From Paraburkholderia caribensis (lineage in GTDB: Bacteria > Pseudomonadota > Gammaproteobacteria > Burkholderiales > Burkholderiaceae), in NCBI RefSeq assembly GCF_002902945.1, contig NZ_CP026102.1:434001-498000 (forward strand): 64,000 nucleotides of DNA, given 5' to 3'. Below the pieces are notes generated by a model. The model searched no databases. It worked only from the letters and a program-made list of their open reading frames with translations, and had not been told where the DNA came from. Position numbers and translations under genes: made by a program. Below, in pieces: positions 1 through 8,623 of the stretch (its first letter is position 1; each line of letters starts with the position of its first letter).

Positions 1-1682
1 GCATCATGCCGCAGACGCGCGAGCATCTGGCGATCCTGCAACTGCTTGGCGTCACGCGCGGCGCTCTCGCTCTGACCAAGACCGATCGCGCGGATGCTGC
101 CCGCATCGCGCAGGTGCACGGCGAGATTCGCGCGTGGCTCGCGGCGACGCCGTTCGCCGATGCGCCCATCTTCGATACGAACGCGACCTCATCCGACGAT
201 CCCGGCGTGCGCGCGCTGTCGAATCACCTGCGCGATGTAGCCGTCGCATGGCACGCGCGGCGCGACGACGGACTGTTTCGTCTCGCCGTCGACCGTGTGT
301 TCACGCTGGCTGGGCAGGGCACGATCGTGACGGGCACGGTGTTCGCCGGGCGGGTCGCGACGGGCGACACGTTGATGCTCGAACCGGCGCACCGTGCCGT
401 GCGCGTGCGCAGCATTCATGCGCAAAACCGCGCGGCCGATGTCGGACGCGCGGGACAGCGCTGTGCACTCAATCTTGCCGGTGTCGACAAAGATGCGATT
501 GCGCGTGGCGACTGGATCGTCGACGGGCGGCTTGCGAAACCCGGTGAGCGCTTCGACGTCGAGCTGACGCTGCTCGCGGACGCGGACATCACGTTGCAAC
601 ACTGGGCGCCGCTGCATGTGCATATCGGTACGCTGCATCGTGTCGCGCATGTGGCGCTGCTCGAAGGCGACACGCTCGCGGCGGGTTGCAGCGCACGCGT
701 GCAACTGGTGTTCGATGCACCCGTCTGCGCGTTACCGGGCGATCGCTTCATCGTGCGCAATGCGCAGGCGACGCGCACGGTCGGCGGCGGGCGCGTGCTC
801 GATCCATTCGGGCCGCCGCGCAAACGCAGGACGGCGGAACGGCGCGCGTGGCTCGATGCGTTGCGGGCGTGGCTCGACGACGGCCGCATCGGCCCGCTGC
901 TCGAAGAGGCGCCGCGCGGCGTGACGCGTTCGATGCTGACGCAACTGACGGGGCTGCCCGCCGACTCACTGCCGCTGCCTGCCGACGCCGACGAGATTGC
1001 GCTGCACGGCAGGGACGCGGGCGATGCCGTCGTCGTGTTGCGCACGCACTGGGCGCGGCTGAGATCGAATGTGATCGCGGCGCTCGATCAATATCATGAG
1101 CGCTCGCCCGACGAACTGGGACCGGATGCCGCGCGCTTACGGCGCATCGCGGCGCCGCTGGTGCCCGACGCGATGTGGCGCGCGCTGGTCGATTCGCTCG
1201 TGGCCGACGGTGTGGTCGCGAGGAGCGGGCCGTGGCTGCATTTGCCAGGTCATTCGATTGCGCTCGATTCGAACGAGCAAGGTCTCGCCGACAGCTTGCT
1301 GCCGCTGCTTCTGGAAGGCCGCTTCGATCCGCCATGGGTACGCGATCTCGCGAAGACGACGGGACGGGAAGAAGATGCCGTGCGTCAGGTGTTGCGCAAG
1401 CTCGCGCGGCAAGGCGACGTGCATCAGGTGGTTCGCGATCTGTTCTATCACCGCGACGTGGTGCATGAGCTTGCGCGGCTGGTTGCAGGGATTGCGAATG
1501 GGCATGGCGGCGCGTTGGGCGCATCGGGGTTTCGCGACGCGACCGGGCTGGGGCGCAAGCGCGCGATACAGATTCTGGAATTCTTCGATCGCATCGGCTA
1601 TACGCGCTTTCAACGCGACGTTCACTGGCTGAGGCCGGATTCGCAGTTGCACGAGGCAATTGTGTGCGAAGCGGGTGCGTGA
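1..1682 (+). CDS. selB: Selenocysteine-specific elongation factor SelB, 5' end outside window
   Basis: SelB is the GTPase that carries Sec-tRNA to UGA codons marked by a SECIS hairpin. The reading frame is open from base 3, so the ATG at 6 is an internal methionine: it lies in the conserved stretch (MPQTREHL) that follows the G3 motif. The P-loop end of the GTPase domain is therefore missing. The G4 motif appears as TKTD near residue 24, followed by two EF-Tu-like beta-barrel domains (to about residue 260) and then winged-helix repeats, the SECIS-binding part, to the C-terminus. About 558 residues are visible, consistent with a normal protein of 620-650. selC lies about 100 bp downstream, the usual pairing. 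Identification is firm. Confidence 0.95.
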   Translation, partial: IMPQTREHLAILQLLGVTRGALALTKTDRADAARIAQVHGEIRAWLAATPFADAPIFDTNATSSDDPGVRALSNHLRDVAVAWHARRDDGLFRLAVDRVFTLAGQGTIVTGTVFAGRVATGDTLMLEPAHRAVRVRSIHAQNRAADVGRAGQRCALNLAGVDKDAIARGDWIVDGRLAKPGERFDVELTLLADADITLQHWAPLHVHIGTLHRVAHVALLEGDTLAAGCSARVQLVFDAPVCALPGDRFIVRNAQATRTVGGGRVLDPFGPPRKRRTAERRAWLDALRAWLDDGRIGPLLEEAPRGVTRSMLTQLTGLPADSLPLPADADEIALHGRDAGDAVVVLRTHWARLRSNVIAALDQYHERSPDELGPDAARLRRIAAPLVPDAMWRALVDSLVADGVVARSGPWLHLPGHSIALDSNEQGLADSLLPLLLEGRFDPPWVRDLAKTTGREEDAVRQVLRKLARQGDVHQVVRDLFYHRDVVHELARLVAGIANGHGGALGASGFRDATGLGRKRAIQILEFFDRIGYTRFQRDVHWLRPDSQLHEAIVCEAGA

Positions 1683-1735
1683 TGTGGAGCCGCGCGGCTG
1701 TGCGCGCCACGGATGTGGTTGTTTTTAGCGCTCGC

Positions 1736-1741
1736 TATAAT
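1736..1741 (+). promoter_or_regulatory. Possible -10 box of the selC promoter
   Basis: A perfect TATAAT lies 38 bases before the first base of selC and after the selB stop. No good -35 box is found at 16-18 bases (a TTGTTT at 1719 is too close), so selC may have a weak promoter of its own or be read through from selB. This is a sequence match only. Confidence 0.35.
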
Positions 1742-1779
1742 CGGTTGCCGAAAGTTTGTGGTTGAGGTGAGGCGTCAAC

Positions 1780-1874
1780 GGAAGGCATTCGTATCTGGTG
1801 GTGCGGCTGGGCTTCAAACCCAGTAGGGGGTGTCAGCCACTCTCTGGTCGGTTCGACTCCGGCTGCCTTCCGCC
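1780..1874 (+). tRNA. selC: tRNA-Sec (anticodon TCA)
   Basis: The 8-bp acceptor stem pairs GGAAGGCA (1780-1787) with TGCCTTCC (1864-1871), the long acceptor typical of bacterial tRNA-Sec. The anticodon arm is CTGGG-CTTCAAA-CCCAG with anticodon TCA, which reads UGA. A long variable arm follows, then a T-loop with GGTTCGACTCC. The overall layout matches E. coli selC. The discriminator is G1872. The bases after it are CCCC rather than CCA, so the CCA end is probably added after transcription. The last part of this gene is the attachment site of the island to its right. Confidence 0.96.
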
Positions 1875-1882
1875 CCAAGGGT
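1860..1882 (+). repeat. Left attachment-site repeat (attL) in the 3' end of selC
   Basis: These 23 bases, which begin cggctgccttccgcc and run from the T-arm through the acceptor stem to ten bases past the gene, recur exactly at 24122-24144. After one mismatch the two copies continue with GTGG and an ACTT run, so the similarity extends to about 30 bp. A tRNA 3' end duplicated in direct orientation is the classic footprint of tyrosine-recombinase integration, and selC is a known island target. Confidence 0.85.
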
Positions 1883-2069
1883 TGTGGGACTTCAAAATAG
1901 GCGGTCACAGCGTCAAACGGGCTAGGGCCAGTTGCCTTGGAGAACGGCGACGAAAAAAATGATGGACCGCATGCGGCCATGTCCAGCCAGTCGCCGCGTG
2001 TTGCTTATGGCTGCTGGAGCGTCGGTTCGGCTCTCAACAAAAGCCAGTTGCATGTACACGAACGAAGGC

Positions 2070-2975
2070 TCATTTTTTTTTGCTGGACTGGTCGTCCTCG
2101 CCACTTGATCGTAGCCAATCGACGAAAGCCCTCATATGCACAGGCTTATCGGCATCCAGCGGTACCAACGCAAAGTAAGTCGCTCCCTTCGAAGTCAGAT
2201 CGGGAAACGGTTTCTGTAGACGCCCTGCAGTGCAATCCGCATCGAGCGTTGGAAATGGTCCGATACCAAAACCGAGGCCGTCGACCACGGCCTGCAAGGT
2301 CACAAAAAAGTGATCGAATCTCAAGGTTCGACTGGCCCGAAGCGTCGGTTGACCGACGGCTTGGGTCCATCTCTCCCAATCCCTCGGACGCGATTCCGTG
2401 GTGAGCCATGTTTCTGCGGCAAGTTGTTCGACCGACGATATCGCGGTTTGCTCGATCAGCGCCGGGCTCGCGATCACCGTGTTGCGCTCCTCAAATAATG
2501 GCCATGCCTGATATTGCCCGTCTGCGGGCACTTCGCGACGAATCGCCAGATCGAAACTGCCGCGCAGTGCGGAATCGGTCGTCAGCGTCGTGGAGACGCG
2601 CACATCCACATCCGGGCAGATGGCCGCGAACAAGGGCAGACGAGGAATCAGCCAGCGCATCGCAACCGTCGCCGCCGCGCTGACCCGAATCACTTTACGG
2701 TGCCGGCTCTTGCCATAGCGTTCCGCCGCATCCGCGATGTGGTCGAAAGCCGCGCTCACTTCTCGCGCAAAGGCTCGTGCGTGCCCGGATGCGACCATGC
2801 TTTGCCCATCGCGCACGAACAGAGGCTGGCCGAGCCAGTCTTCAAGGATGGTGATATGACGGCTCACGGCGCCGTGCGTCAGGTTGAGCTCACGGGCGGC
2901 TGCTGAGTAGCTGCCCGCGCGCGCGGCGACTTCGAATACGCGCAGGGCGTTGAGTGGGGGAAGCTTCGAGCGCAT
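2070..2975 (-). CDS. LysR-family regulator, likely controls the phosphonoacetate genes
   Basis: A DNA-binding transcription factor of 301 residues. The N-terminal winged helix-turn-helix spans roughly residues 7-66 (ALRVFEVAARAGSYSAAARE, then a recognition segment AVSRHI), followed by a substrate-binding effector domain. The overall form is that of GcvA-type LysR proteins. It is divergent from phnA with 97 bp between the start codons, the usual layout for a LysR protein controlling its neighbour. In the pseudomonad phosphonoacetate hydrolase cluster a LysR gene (phnR) occupies this position, so an inducer such as phosphonoacetate is a reasonable guess. It is the first gene inside the island, where an integrase would normally be expected. 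Confidence 0.88.
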   Translation of the reverse strand: MRSKLPPLNALRVFEVAARAGSYSAAARELNLTHGAVSRHITILEDWLGQPLFVRDGQSMVASGHARAFAREVSAAFDHIADAAERYGKSRHRKVIRVSAAATVAMRWLIPRLPLFAAICPDVDVRVSTTLTTDSALRGSFDLAIRREVPADGQYQAWPLFEERNTVIASPALIEQTAISSVEQLAAETWLTTESRPRDWERWTQAVGQPTLRASRTLRFDHFFVTLQAVVDGLGFGIGPFPTLDADCTAGRLQKPFPDLTSKGATYFALVPLDADKPVHMRAFVDWLRSSGEDDQSSKKK

Positions 2976-3072
2976 GTGTGAGTTTATTTAACGCAATCCG
3001 GATAATTTTGTCGATTGTGTGAGTAGATTGATCATCATACGCTGACGTCACTTCATTCAGAAAGGTGTCCCC
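2976..3072. promoter_or_regulatory. Divergent promoter/operator region, LysR-phnA
   Basis: This 97-bp AT-rich gap separates the two divergent starts. It holds a TGATCA palindrome and several AT-rich half-sites that could serve LysR binding, but no single T-N11-A box stands out. The ribosome site AAAGGTG (3061-3067) precedes the phnA ATG at 3073. Confidence 0.5.
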
Positions 3073-4305
3073 ATGACCCAGCAGATCACCGTCAACTCTC
3101 GAACTTATCAATTGCCCTCTGCGCCGACGATCGTGGTGTGTGTCGACGGCTGCGAGCAGGAATACATAAATCAGGCGATCCTGGCCGGCAAAGCGCCGTT
3201 TCTGGCGAGCTTGCGTTCGCTCGGCACCGTGCTGGACGGGGACTGCGTCGTGCCGTCGTTCACCAACCCGAACAATCTGTCGATCGTCACGGGCGCGCCG
3301 CCGTCGGTACATGGCATTTGCGGCAATTTCTTTTTCGACGAGGAGACGCAGACGGAAGTCCTGATGAACGATGCCAAATACCTGCGCGCGCCCACCATTC
3401 TTGCGGAGATGGCTCGCGCGGGTCAGCGCGTCGTGGTCGTTACCGCGAAGGACAAGCTGCGCAGTCTGCTCGGACACCGGCTGGAAGGGATCTGCTTTTC
3501 GGCTGAAAAGGCCGACCAGGTGACCCTCGACGAGCACGGTATCGAGAACATCGTGGCGAGAGTCGGCATGCCTGTGCCCTCCGTGTACAGCGCAGAACTT
3601 TCGGAGTTCGTGTTTGCCGCCGGGCTTTCCATCTTGTGTGAAGAGCGCCCTGATCTGATGTACCTCTCTACAACGGATTACGTCCAGCATAAGCACGCGC
3701 CCGGCACGCCAGAAGCCAACGCTTTCTACGCGATGATGGACGATTATCTGGCGCGCTATCACGCCGAGGGTGCCGTGTTGGCCATCACGGCTGACCATGG
3801 CATGAATGCGAAGACCGATGCCATCGGCCGGCCAAATATCGTGTTTCTGCAAGATAGGCTCGATGTGCGATACGGCGCGCACGCGACGCGCGTGCTCCTG
3901 CCCATCACTGATCCGTATGTCGTGCATCACGGCGCGCTGGGCTCCTACGCTACGGTGTACCTGCGCGATCGAGGCGAACAGAAACAGTGCGACGTGGCGG
4001 CGTTTCTCGAGGCTATCGATGGCGTCGAGGCGGTACTGACCCGTGCACAGGCTAGCGAGCGATTCGAGTTGCCGCCCGACAGGATCGGTGAACTCGTGGT
4101 GCTCGGCGAAAGGCTCACGGTGCTCGGCAGCGCAGCCGAAAAACATGACCTGTCCGGGCTCACCGTGCCGCTGCGCTCCCACGGCGGCATGTCCGAACAG
4201 AAAGTGCCGCTCATCTTCAATCGCAAGCTCGGTGGCAGCGACGGCAGGCGGCGCTTGCGCAATTTCGATGTCATCGATCTCGCGCTCAATCACCTCGTCC
4301 GATAA
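3073..4305 (+). CDS. phnA: Phosphonoacetate hydrolase
   Basis: It hydrolyses the C-P bond of phosphonoacetate to acetate and phosphate with a two-zinc site; the family belongs to the alkaline phosphatase/nucleotide pyrophosphatase superfamily. The expected metal and catalytic residues are visible: Asp25 (VCVDG), the nucleophile Thr64 (PSFTNPN), Asp202 and His206 (TTDYVQH), Asp241-His242 (ADHG) and His370 (RSHGG). The length of 410 residues is normal. The start is set by AAAGGTG six bases upstream. The transporter follows 48 bp later, so the two form an operon. This pathway gives carbon and phosphorus and in pseudomonads is induced by substrate rather than by phosphate starvation. Confidence 0.95.
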   Translation: MTQQITVNSRTYQLPSAPTIVVCVDGCEQEYINQAILAGKAPFLASLRSLGTVLDGDCVVPSFTNPNNLSIVTGAPPSVHGICGNFFFDEETQTEVLMNDAKYLRAPTILAEMARAGQRVVVVTAKDKLRSLLGHRLEGICFSAEKADQVTLDEHGIENIVARVGMPVPSVYSAELSEFVFAAGLSILCEERPDLMYLSTTDYVQHKHAPGTPEANAFYAMMDDYLARYHAEGAVLAITADHGMNAKTDAIGRPNIVFLQDRLDVRYGAHATRVLLPITDPYVVHHGALGSYATVYLRDRGEQKQCDVAAFLEAIDGVEAVLTRAQASERFELPPDRIGELVVLGERLTVLGSAAEKHDLSGLTVPLRSHGGMSEQKVPLIFNRKLGGSDGRRRLRNFDVIDLALNHLVR

Positions 4306-4353
4306 CGAAAAACGGTTAGCGCGGCAAAGACCGCGCGCCCCATGGAGACAGTA

Positions 4354-5643
4354 ATGCCCACAGATACGCCTGATGCGTTGCAATACACGTCCATCAAAAG
4401 GAGCACGACGTTCGCGCAATATAAGTGGCGTGCGTTGATCGGCGTGACCTTTTGCTACCTGTTCTACTACACCGGCCGGCAGACGCTGGGTTTTGCCGTT
4501 GCCGGTATTCAGCACGACTTCGGTCTGTCGAAGTACGAGATTGGCTGGATCAGCGCGACCATGCTCTGGTGCTATGCCGGCGGCCAGTTCATCAACGGCA
4601 ATCTGGGTGACAAGCTGGGTGGCAAGACGATGATGATCGCCGGGGCTGTCCTCTCACTTGCGGCGAACTGGCTATTTAGTTTCGGTCACACATTCCTGTT
4701 CTTTCTGGTGGCGTGGGGGCTCAACGGTTATTTTCAGTCGATGGGTTTCGCGCCTGGCAGCCGCCTGCTATCCAACTGGTGGGATCACAAACATCGCGGT
4801 TTTGTCTATGGCGTTTATGTGGGCTTCTCCGGATTCTCTTCGGTGCTCGCTTACGTTTTTCCGGTCATCATTCTGGGTACGATGCAACTCGGCTGGGTCT
4901 GGATATTCCGTCTCGCGCCGCTTTCCATGCTGCTGGGCGCACTGGTGTTGTTGCTATTTGTTTCTGAACGACCGGAGGCTCTGCATCTGCCGGCTGCTGA
5001 AAAATCGGAAGAGACAACCTCTCTGGCGGAGTCGGAGAATGAGTTGACGAGCGCGCAGCGATACGCGCTTGTGATGAAGAACTGGAGGCTCTACATCACG
5101 GGTCTTGCAATCGGTTTCCAGAACGCCGCACGGTACGCGTTGGTGGTCTGGGTGCCGGTCCATTTTCTCGGCATGGACTGGAAGACTTCATCGGCGCTGA
5201 TCGACCCGAAATGGATCACGGTCGCGTTACCGGTAGGCATGGCGCTCGGCTCGCTGTCGAATAGCTGGATATCCGACGTATTGTTTCAAGGGCGCCGCTA
5301 TATGGCGATCGTCTGGTACATGGTGCTGGCCTGCGCGACGGCAATCTTCATGATGTTCGTGCCGCACGGTAGTATGTTTGCGATCGTGCTTCTGTTTTTG
5401 TGCGGCTTTTTTGTCTTCGGGCCGGCGTCGTCTTTCTGGGCCTTGTGTCCTGATATTTTCGGGCGCCGCGCTGCGGGGACAGCAACAGGTGTGCTAAACA
5501 CCATGTCGTACATGTTCGCTGGCATCGGCGAACCGGTTATCGGCCACATTATCGATGCCACCGGCCATACGTCGATCATCTTTCCGATTGTCGCAGGGCT
5601 TTGCGCAGCAAGCGCAGTGCTTTCGATGCTGATCAAGCGCTGA
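4354..5643 (+). CDS. MFS transporter of the organophosphate:phosphate antiporter type, probable phosphonoacetate uptake
   Basis: An inner-membrane transporter of about 429 residues with twelve predicted helices. The N-terminal helix carries the family hallmark FYYTGRQTLGFA, and EIGWISA and GDKLGG form the usual loop between helices 2 and 3. It resembles GlpT/UhpT-like carriers, which take phosphorylated anions, so phosphonoacetate import in partnership with phnA is a natural inference. An upstream ATG at 4342 is in frame, but GGAGA (4345-4349) sits five bases before the ATG at 4354, which is preferred. A charged central loop (about residues 210-235, rich in Glu) separates the two six-helix halves. 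Confidence 0.88.
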   Translation: MPTDTPDALQYTSIKRSTTFAQYKWRALIGVTFCYLFYYTGRQTLGFAVAGIQHDFGLSKYEIGWISATMLWCYAGGQFINGNLGDKLGGKTMMIAGAVLSLAANWLFSFGHTFLFFLVAWGLNGYFQSMGFAPGSRLLSNWWDHKHRGFVYGVYVGFSGFSSVLAYVFPVIILGTMQLGWVWIFRLAPLSMLLGALVLLLFVSERPEALHLPAAEKSEETTSLAESENELTSAQRYALVMKNWRLYITGLAIGFQNAARYALVVWVPVHFLGMDWKTSSALIDPKWITVALPVGMALGSLSNSWISDVLFQGRRYMAIVWYMVLACATAIFMMFVPHGSMFAIVLLFLCGFFVFGPASSFWALCPDIFGRRAAGTATGVLNTMSYMFAGIGEPVIGHIIDATGHTSIIFPIVAGLCAASAVLSMLIKR

Positions 5644-5919
5644 GGAATCGCGTCGCCCGAGCCTGGCTGGACTTCTCGATGCTTTTGCGTTGCTGCGAGT
5701 CGATTCGTGGACGGCTGTTCTTTCTCGGGAGCGGCCGTTTGGAGCGTGCTGACTCGAACGGCCGAGTTGGGTCGACTTCTGTCGAACGCAGTCGGGCCGA
5801 CGGCAGCATCTGTGGTGGGCTCACCGTCGGACCGTATGCGGCCAGGAAGAGCCAATCGACATTACTCTATAGATCGCCGACAATTGCACCGATTAGGATG
5901 CTTCGAGTCAGGTCCACTG
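5644..5919. other. Non-coding stretch with GC-rich repeat fragments
   Basis: No convincing gene. It contains a copy of the GGAGCGGCCGTT motif (near 5728) followed by AACGGCCG (near 5758), and a GCCGACAATTG motif near 5876; both recur at 6226-6270. It looks like decayed interspersed sequence rather than a terminator. Confidence 0.4.
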
Positions 5920-6219
5920 ATGAACAAAGCGGTTTGGCGGCTGCTCATGGTAGCCATCGTCTCGTGGGGTATATGCTTCGTATATCCAACCAATGTTATC
6001 CACTTTGGATGGATCGGAACCCTCTTCGTATCGACTGCCGGTTTGATTGCGACGATATCGAGCTATCACACGGAAGATGTGGCCCATACGCGCGGCGGCA
6101 CCATATACAAAGCAGAATCGCCTATCAAATTCCTGCTGACTTATGTTGCGCTCGGGGTACTACTCGTCGCCTTTTTGCTTATAAGCATTTTCGGCAGCGT
6201 GGGTCGATTTGGGGCGTAA
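5920..6219 (+). CDS. Small membrane protein of unknown function
   Basis: A predicted 99-residue protein with three hydrophobic helices (about residues 5-22, 26-44 and 68-92) separated by a short charged stretch containing SYHTEDVAHTRGG. I do not recognise the family. The ATG at 5920 follows a weak CAGG and begins the hydrophobic pattern; the in-frame sequence upstream is not protein-like. Its neighbours are small orphan genes of the island. Membrane proteins in such settings are sometimes immunity proteins, but nothing here shows that. Confidence 0.6.
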   Translation: MNKAVWRLLMVAIVSWGICFVYPTNVIHFGWIGTLFVSTAGLIATISSYHTEDVAHTRGGTIYKAESPIKFLLTYVALGVLLVAFLLISIFGSVGRFGA

Positions 6220-6307
6220 CGGTCAGGAGCGGCCGTTCGACACCACCACGTGAATCGTCGACAATTGACCGTGGTGAGACCCGTTTCGGCAACCACAGGG
6301 AGAAGAG

Positions 6308-6613
6308 ATGGGAGAGGCGTGCCAATCTATATTCATCGATGTTGTTTGGAGGCACGATTTCGAGGCCGAGCCAATTCGACTGGTCTCGCAGCTTGACTAT
6401 GAGCGCTATGAAGTTCGAAAACTAGAATTTTTCCGCGACGGGCGGGTTGGATATGCCGACGACCACCGGTCGGCGATGGGAACTAAGCTTGGAAAGTTGC
6501 CTGTCCCGCAATTAGCCGAAATCAATTCGGATTTCCAGTTCAGCGCTCGTGTCATTGAATCGATGCTTTTTGAACGTCTGTGGTCCCAGCATACATCCGG
6601 TACCGCGGGATAG
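6308..6613 (+). CDS. DUF6881-like small cytosolic protein
   Basis: A predicted protein of 101 residues. The pattern WRHDFEAEPIRLVSQLD, then YEVRKLEFFRDGR, then LPVPQLAEIN matches the DUF6881 type as I remember it: a small acidic protein in which DE and VRK-EF are conserved. Function unknown. The start is supported by GGGAGA just before the ATG. Proteins of this kind often occur as single genes beside polymorphic toxin or secretion loci; an immunity role near the type VI module to the right is a guess only. Confidence 0.65.
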   Translation: MGEACQSIFIDVVWRHDFEAEPIRLVSQLDYERYEVRKLEFFRDGRVGYADDHRSAMGTKLGKLPVPQLAEINSDFQFSARVIESMLFERLWSQHTSGTAG

Positions 6614-6692
6614 GGCGGCAGTCGGCCAAATTCGACCGGTCGACGGCACCATTAAATCGTCGGCGATCGGACAAAACTATTCCGTCCCGCCT

Positions 6693-6980
6693 ATGTACTG
6701 CCCTTACTGCTCCGCACAGCTGGTTGAATCGCGTGGACGCGAGCTCCAGTGCCCGGTGACCGGATCATTATTTAGCAATTCCGTTCGAGACCAATTCGAG
6801 CAGCTTGCGTTGAACGCCGCGGTTCTGCCGTCGGGGGAAACGCCGTTCAGGCTTGGAAAATGGTTTTGTCCCTGCTGTGGCAAGCAAACTGACGATGGAC
6901 TTTGCGCAACGTGCGGCCGGGTGATTACAGGTCGGCTTGCGCGCGAGTTATTGGAATTAAATCCGCACCGACGAGGATAA
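6693..6980 (+). CDS. Small double zinc-ribbon protein
   Basis: A 95-residue protein whose cysteines are arranged as CPYC near the N-terminus (residues 3-6) with a later CPV, and then CPCC and CATC in the C-terminal half (FCPCCGKQT, LCATCGR). This suggests two small zinc ribbons. The final LELNPH motif is shared with uncharacterised Burkholderia proteins. The ATG at 6693 starts directly at the first ribbon; no strong ribosome site is seen. Function unknown; nucleic-acid or protein binding is the usual role of such folds. Confidence 0.6.
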   Translation: MYCPYCSAQLVESRGRELQCPVTGSLFSNSVRDQFEQLALNAAVLPSGETPFRLGKWFCPCCGKQTDDGLCATCGRVITGRLARELLELNPHRRG

Positions 6981-7304
6981 AGCAATACTGACGATGATCC
7001 CGCGCTGGCTGATCGACTTTAATCTTCGTGGCAACTCGGCTTTGACCAGACAGTTTCCGCTTCGTAGAAAATTCGCGCGGATGGTGACGGACCTGCCTGT
7101 TGCCTTGATTCGCGATATCGACCGACCGCTTTGCAAAGAATCAAGAGACCGCAATGGTTCGCGAGCGCGCATTGACGACCGGCCGGTATCGGGAAGCGAA
7201 ATACCAATGACCGTTTTGTGGCGATGAGTTCGAAGCACGGATGGACTCAGCCCGACCCGTAGCAGCCAGTCAGCTTCCTCCGAAGCAGCCGCCCGAGGCT
7301 AAAC
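6981..7304. other. Intergenic stretch, nothing convincing
   Basis: A 77-codon frame on the + strand at 6994-7227 has no recognisable motif and no ribosome site; it is probably chance. I see no repeat or terminator. Confidence 0.3.
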
Positions 7305-7664
7305 CTACGTCCAACTCGTCCAAGCTGAAAGATAGGTTCGTGACCGAATACCGAGAAATGGCTTAATTTGTTCCCAGCACGATAGCTTTACGGAGGCATT
7401 AAATAGTCCTTCAAGAAGACCGGTGGCGACCAGCTCCACCTGTCTCACTTCCTCGCTATTCATCGCCTCTTCGATCGCGTCAAAGATTTGCACTTTCTCC
7501 GGCGTTGACAATGAAGTGAACTCTCGCGCGAGAGTTCGGCCGAGTCCGCCGTACAACACCGTCGGTGGCACATCTTCGCCGTAATCCACGACCACGTCCG
7601 ATGCAGCGGCGTAGAGACGTTCTGACCGCGCCAAGACGCCGAGCAAATTTCTCCAATTTTCCAT
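7305..7664 (-). CDS. DUF7674-like small acidic protein
   Basis: A predicted 119-residue helical protein. The pattern ARSERLYAAASDVVVDYGEDVPPTV, then LYGGLGRTLARE, FDAIEEAMNSEEVRQVELVATGLLEGL and PFLGIRSR resembles the DUF7674 type, small helical proteins with conserved Y-GE and GLLE motifs. No strong ribosome site precedes the ATG at 7664, and an overlapping frame to 7741 could supply a longer N-terminus if there is a frameshift, so the 5' end is uncertain. Unknown function. It is transcribed toward the small orphan genes, away from vgrG. Confidence 0.5.
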   Translation of the reverse strand: MENWRNLLGVLARSERLYAAASDVVVDYGEDVPPTVLYGGLGRTLAREFTSLSTPEKVQIFDAIEEAMNSEEVRQVELVATGLLEGLFNASVKLSCWEQIKPFLGIRSRTYLSAWTSWT

Positions 7665-7844
7665 TCTGCGCGCTTCGCACTGTGAGCCAAGGGATACCGG
7701 ATTGTCGCCAATTTTTCATTCGCGGTCGAACGGCTGATCATGGCCGATCCCGGCAGTTCGAAGCTCGCCGATGATCGAGCGGCGCCGGGCCGCCCCCCGA
7801 CTTCCGTAGCCGCCCCTCTCCGGCCATGCTCGCTCGAAACGTCA

Positions 7845-7877
7845 GGACGGCCGCTTTTAAAGGTACAGCGGCCGTCC
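7845..7877. repeat. Perfect 11-bp inverted repeat, GC-rich
   Basis: GGACGGCCGCT (7845-7855) pairs exactly with AGCGGCCGTCC (7867-7877) around an 11-base loop with no following T run, so it is not a typical terminator. The left flank TCAGGA resembles the sequence at 6223-6236, which suggests a dispersed palindromic element. Confidence 0.6.
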
Positions 7878-7984
7878 CCAAAGTCGCGTCAGCATCTTGT
7901 GCCTGATTCACTCGTGCGGGTTGCGCTTCACTTCGCCAGCCCCAAGCCCTGAAGCACAATTAAACAAGCCGCCTCACCAGGTTT

Positions 7985-8623
7985 TCAATTGCCGCTGCTA
8001 AAGAGATTCTCGCAGCCGTCGCTTCTGACCACTCGCTTTCCTGTCTGCAGATCCCAAACTCCCGGGTGCGAGTAGATCGCGCATTCCATCGAGCCGTTCG
8101 CGCTGACGTATCGGCCGTCCTCAGAGATCCGGCCGGGAGCCGACTCCGAATAACCGAACCCTTCTTCCTGCAGTTTGCTCATACTCTTACCCCGGGTGTA
8201 CTCGCCCGGAAAATTCCCGATCGGCCGGTTGCTGCCGAGTTTGGAAACGGTCGCTGCGTAGCTGATTGTGCCTGCCGTCACGACGTCGAGCGAAAGATAG
8301 AGCTTCTTCCGGAGATTGACGTCCACCACAAAGCCTACGTGTGGGGGAATGCTTGATGGCGACGCCTTTCCGTCTGTGCATTGCTGCACATCGGCAACAG
8401 CGACGTAGTCGGTATTGTTCAGCAGAACCACCTGCTGGTTCCAGTTGAACTTCGGATCGACGTCCTTGAGCTTGCGCGCGAGCACGCATTGCCTGCTCGC
8501 GCCGTCACTTCGTTTGAGCGCGATCGAGTTATTCGAGGCGTCGTACTGCACGGAAGCGAAATCGTCGGCATGCGCTGCCGTCCCAAGCGTGAGCATCAAT
8601 GTAACCAGAATCCCTTTTCTCAA
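7985..8623 (-). CDS. Exported protein, probable immunity partner of the type VI effector
   Basis: A predicted 212-residue protein with a clear Sec signal peptide: positive start MRK, hydrophobic core, probable cut after AHA at about residue 19. The mature part would be periplasmic; it contains three or four cysteines and no recognised domain. Its start codon overlaps the stop of the upstream effector gene by four bases (ATGA type), so the two are translationally coupled. The effector attacks peptidoglycan, so its antidote must lie in the periplasm, as this protein would. The role rests on position and export signal, not on family. Confidence 0.7.
   Translation of the reverse strand: MRKGILVTLMLTLGTAAHADDFASVQYDASNNSIALKRSDGASRQCVLARKLKDVDPKFNWNQQVVLLNNTDYVAVADVQQCTDGKASPSSIPPHVGFVVDVNLRKKLYLSLDVVTAGTISYAATVSKLGSNRPIGNFPGEYTRGKSMSKLQEEGFGYSESAPGRISEDGRYVSANGSMECAIYSHPGVWDLQTGKRVVRSDGCENLFSSGN

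Noticed and set aside
1883..2069. Search for an integrase or its remnant beside selC
   Set aside because: None of the frames here or in the next 20 kb resembles a tyrosine or serine recombinase.
2890..4515. 541-codon open frame antisense to phnA
   Set aside because: High-GC codon bias keeps the opposite strand open; phnA has all catalytic residues and a ribosome site, and the antisense product has no motif.
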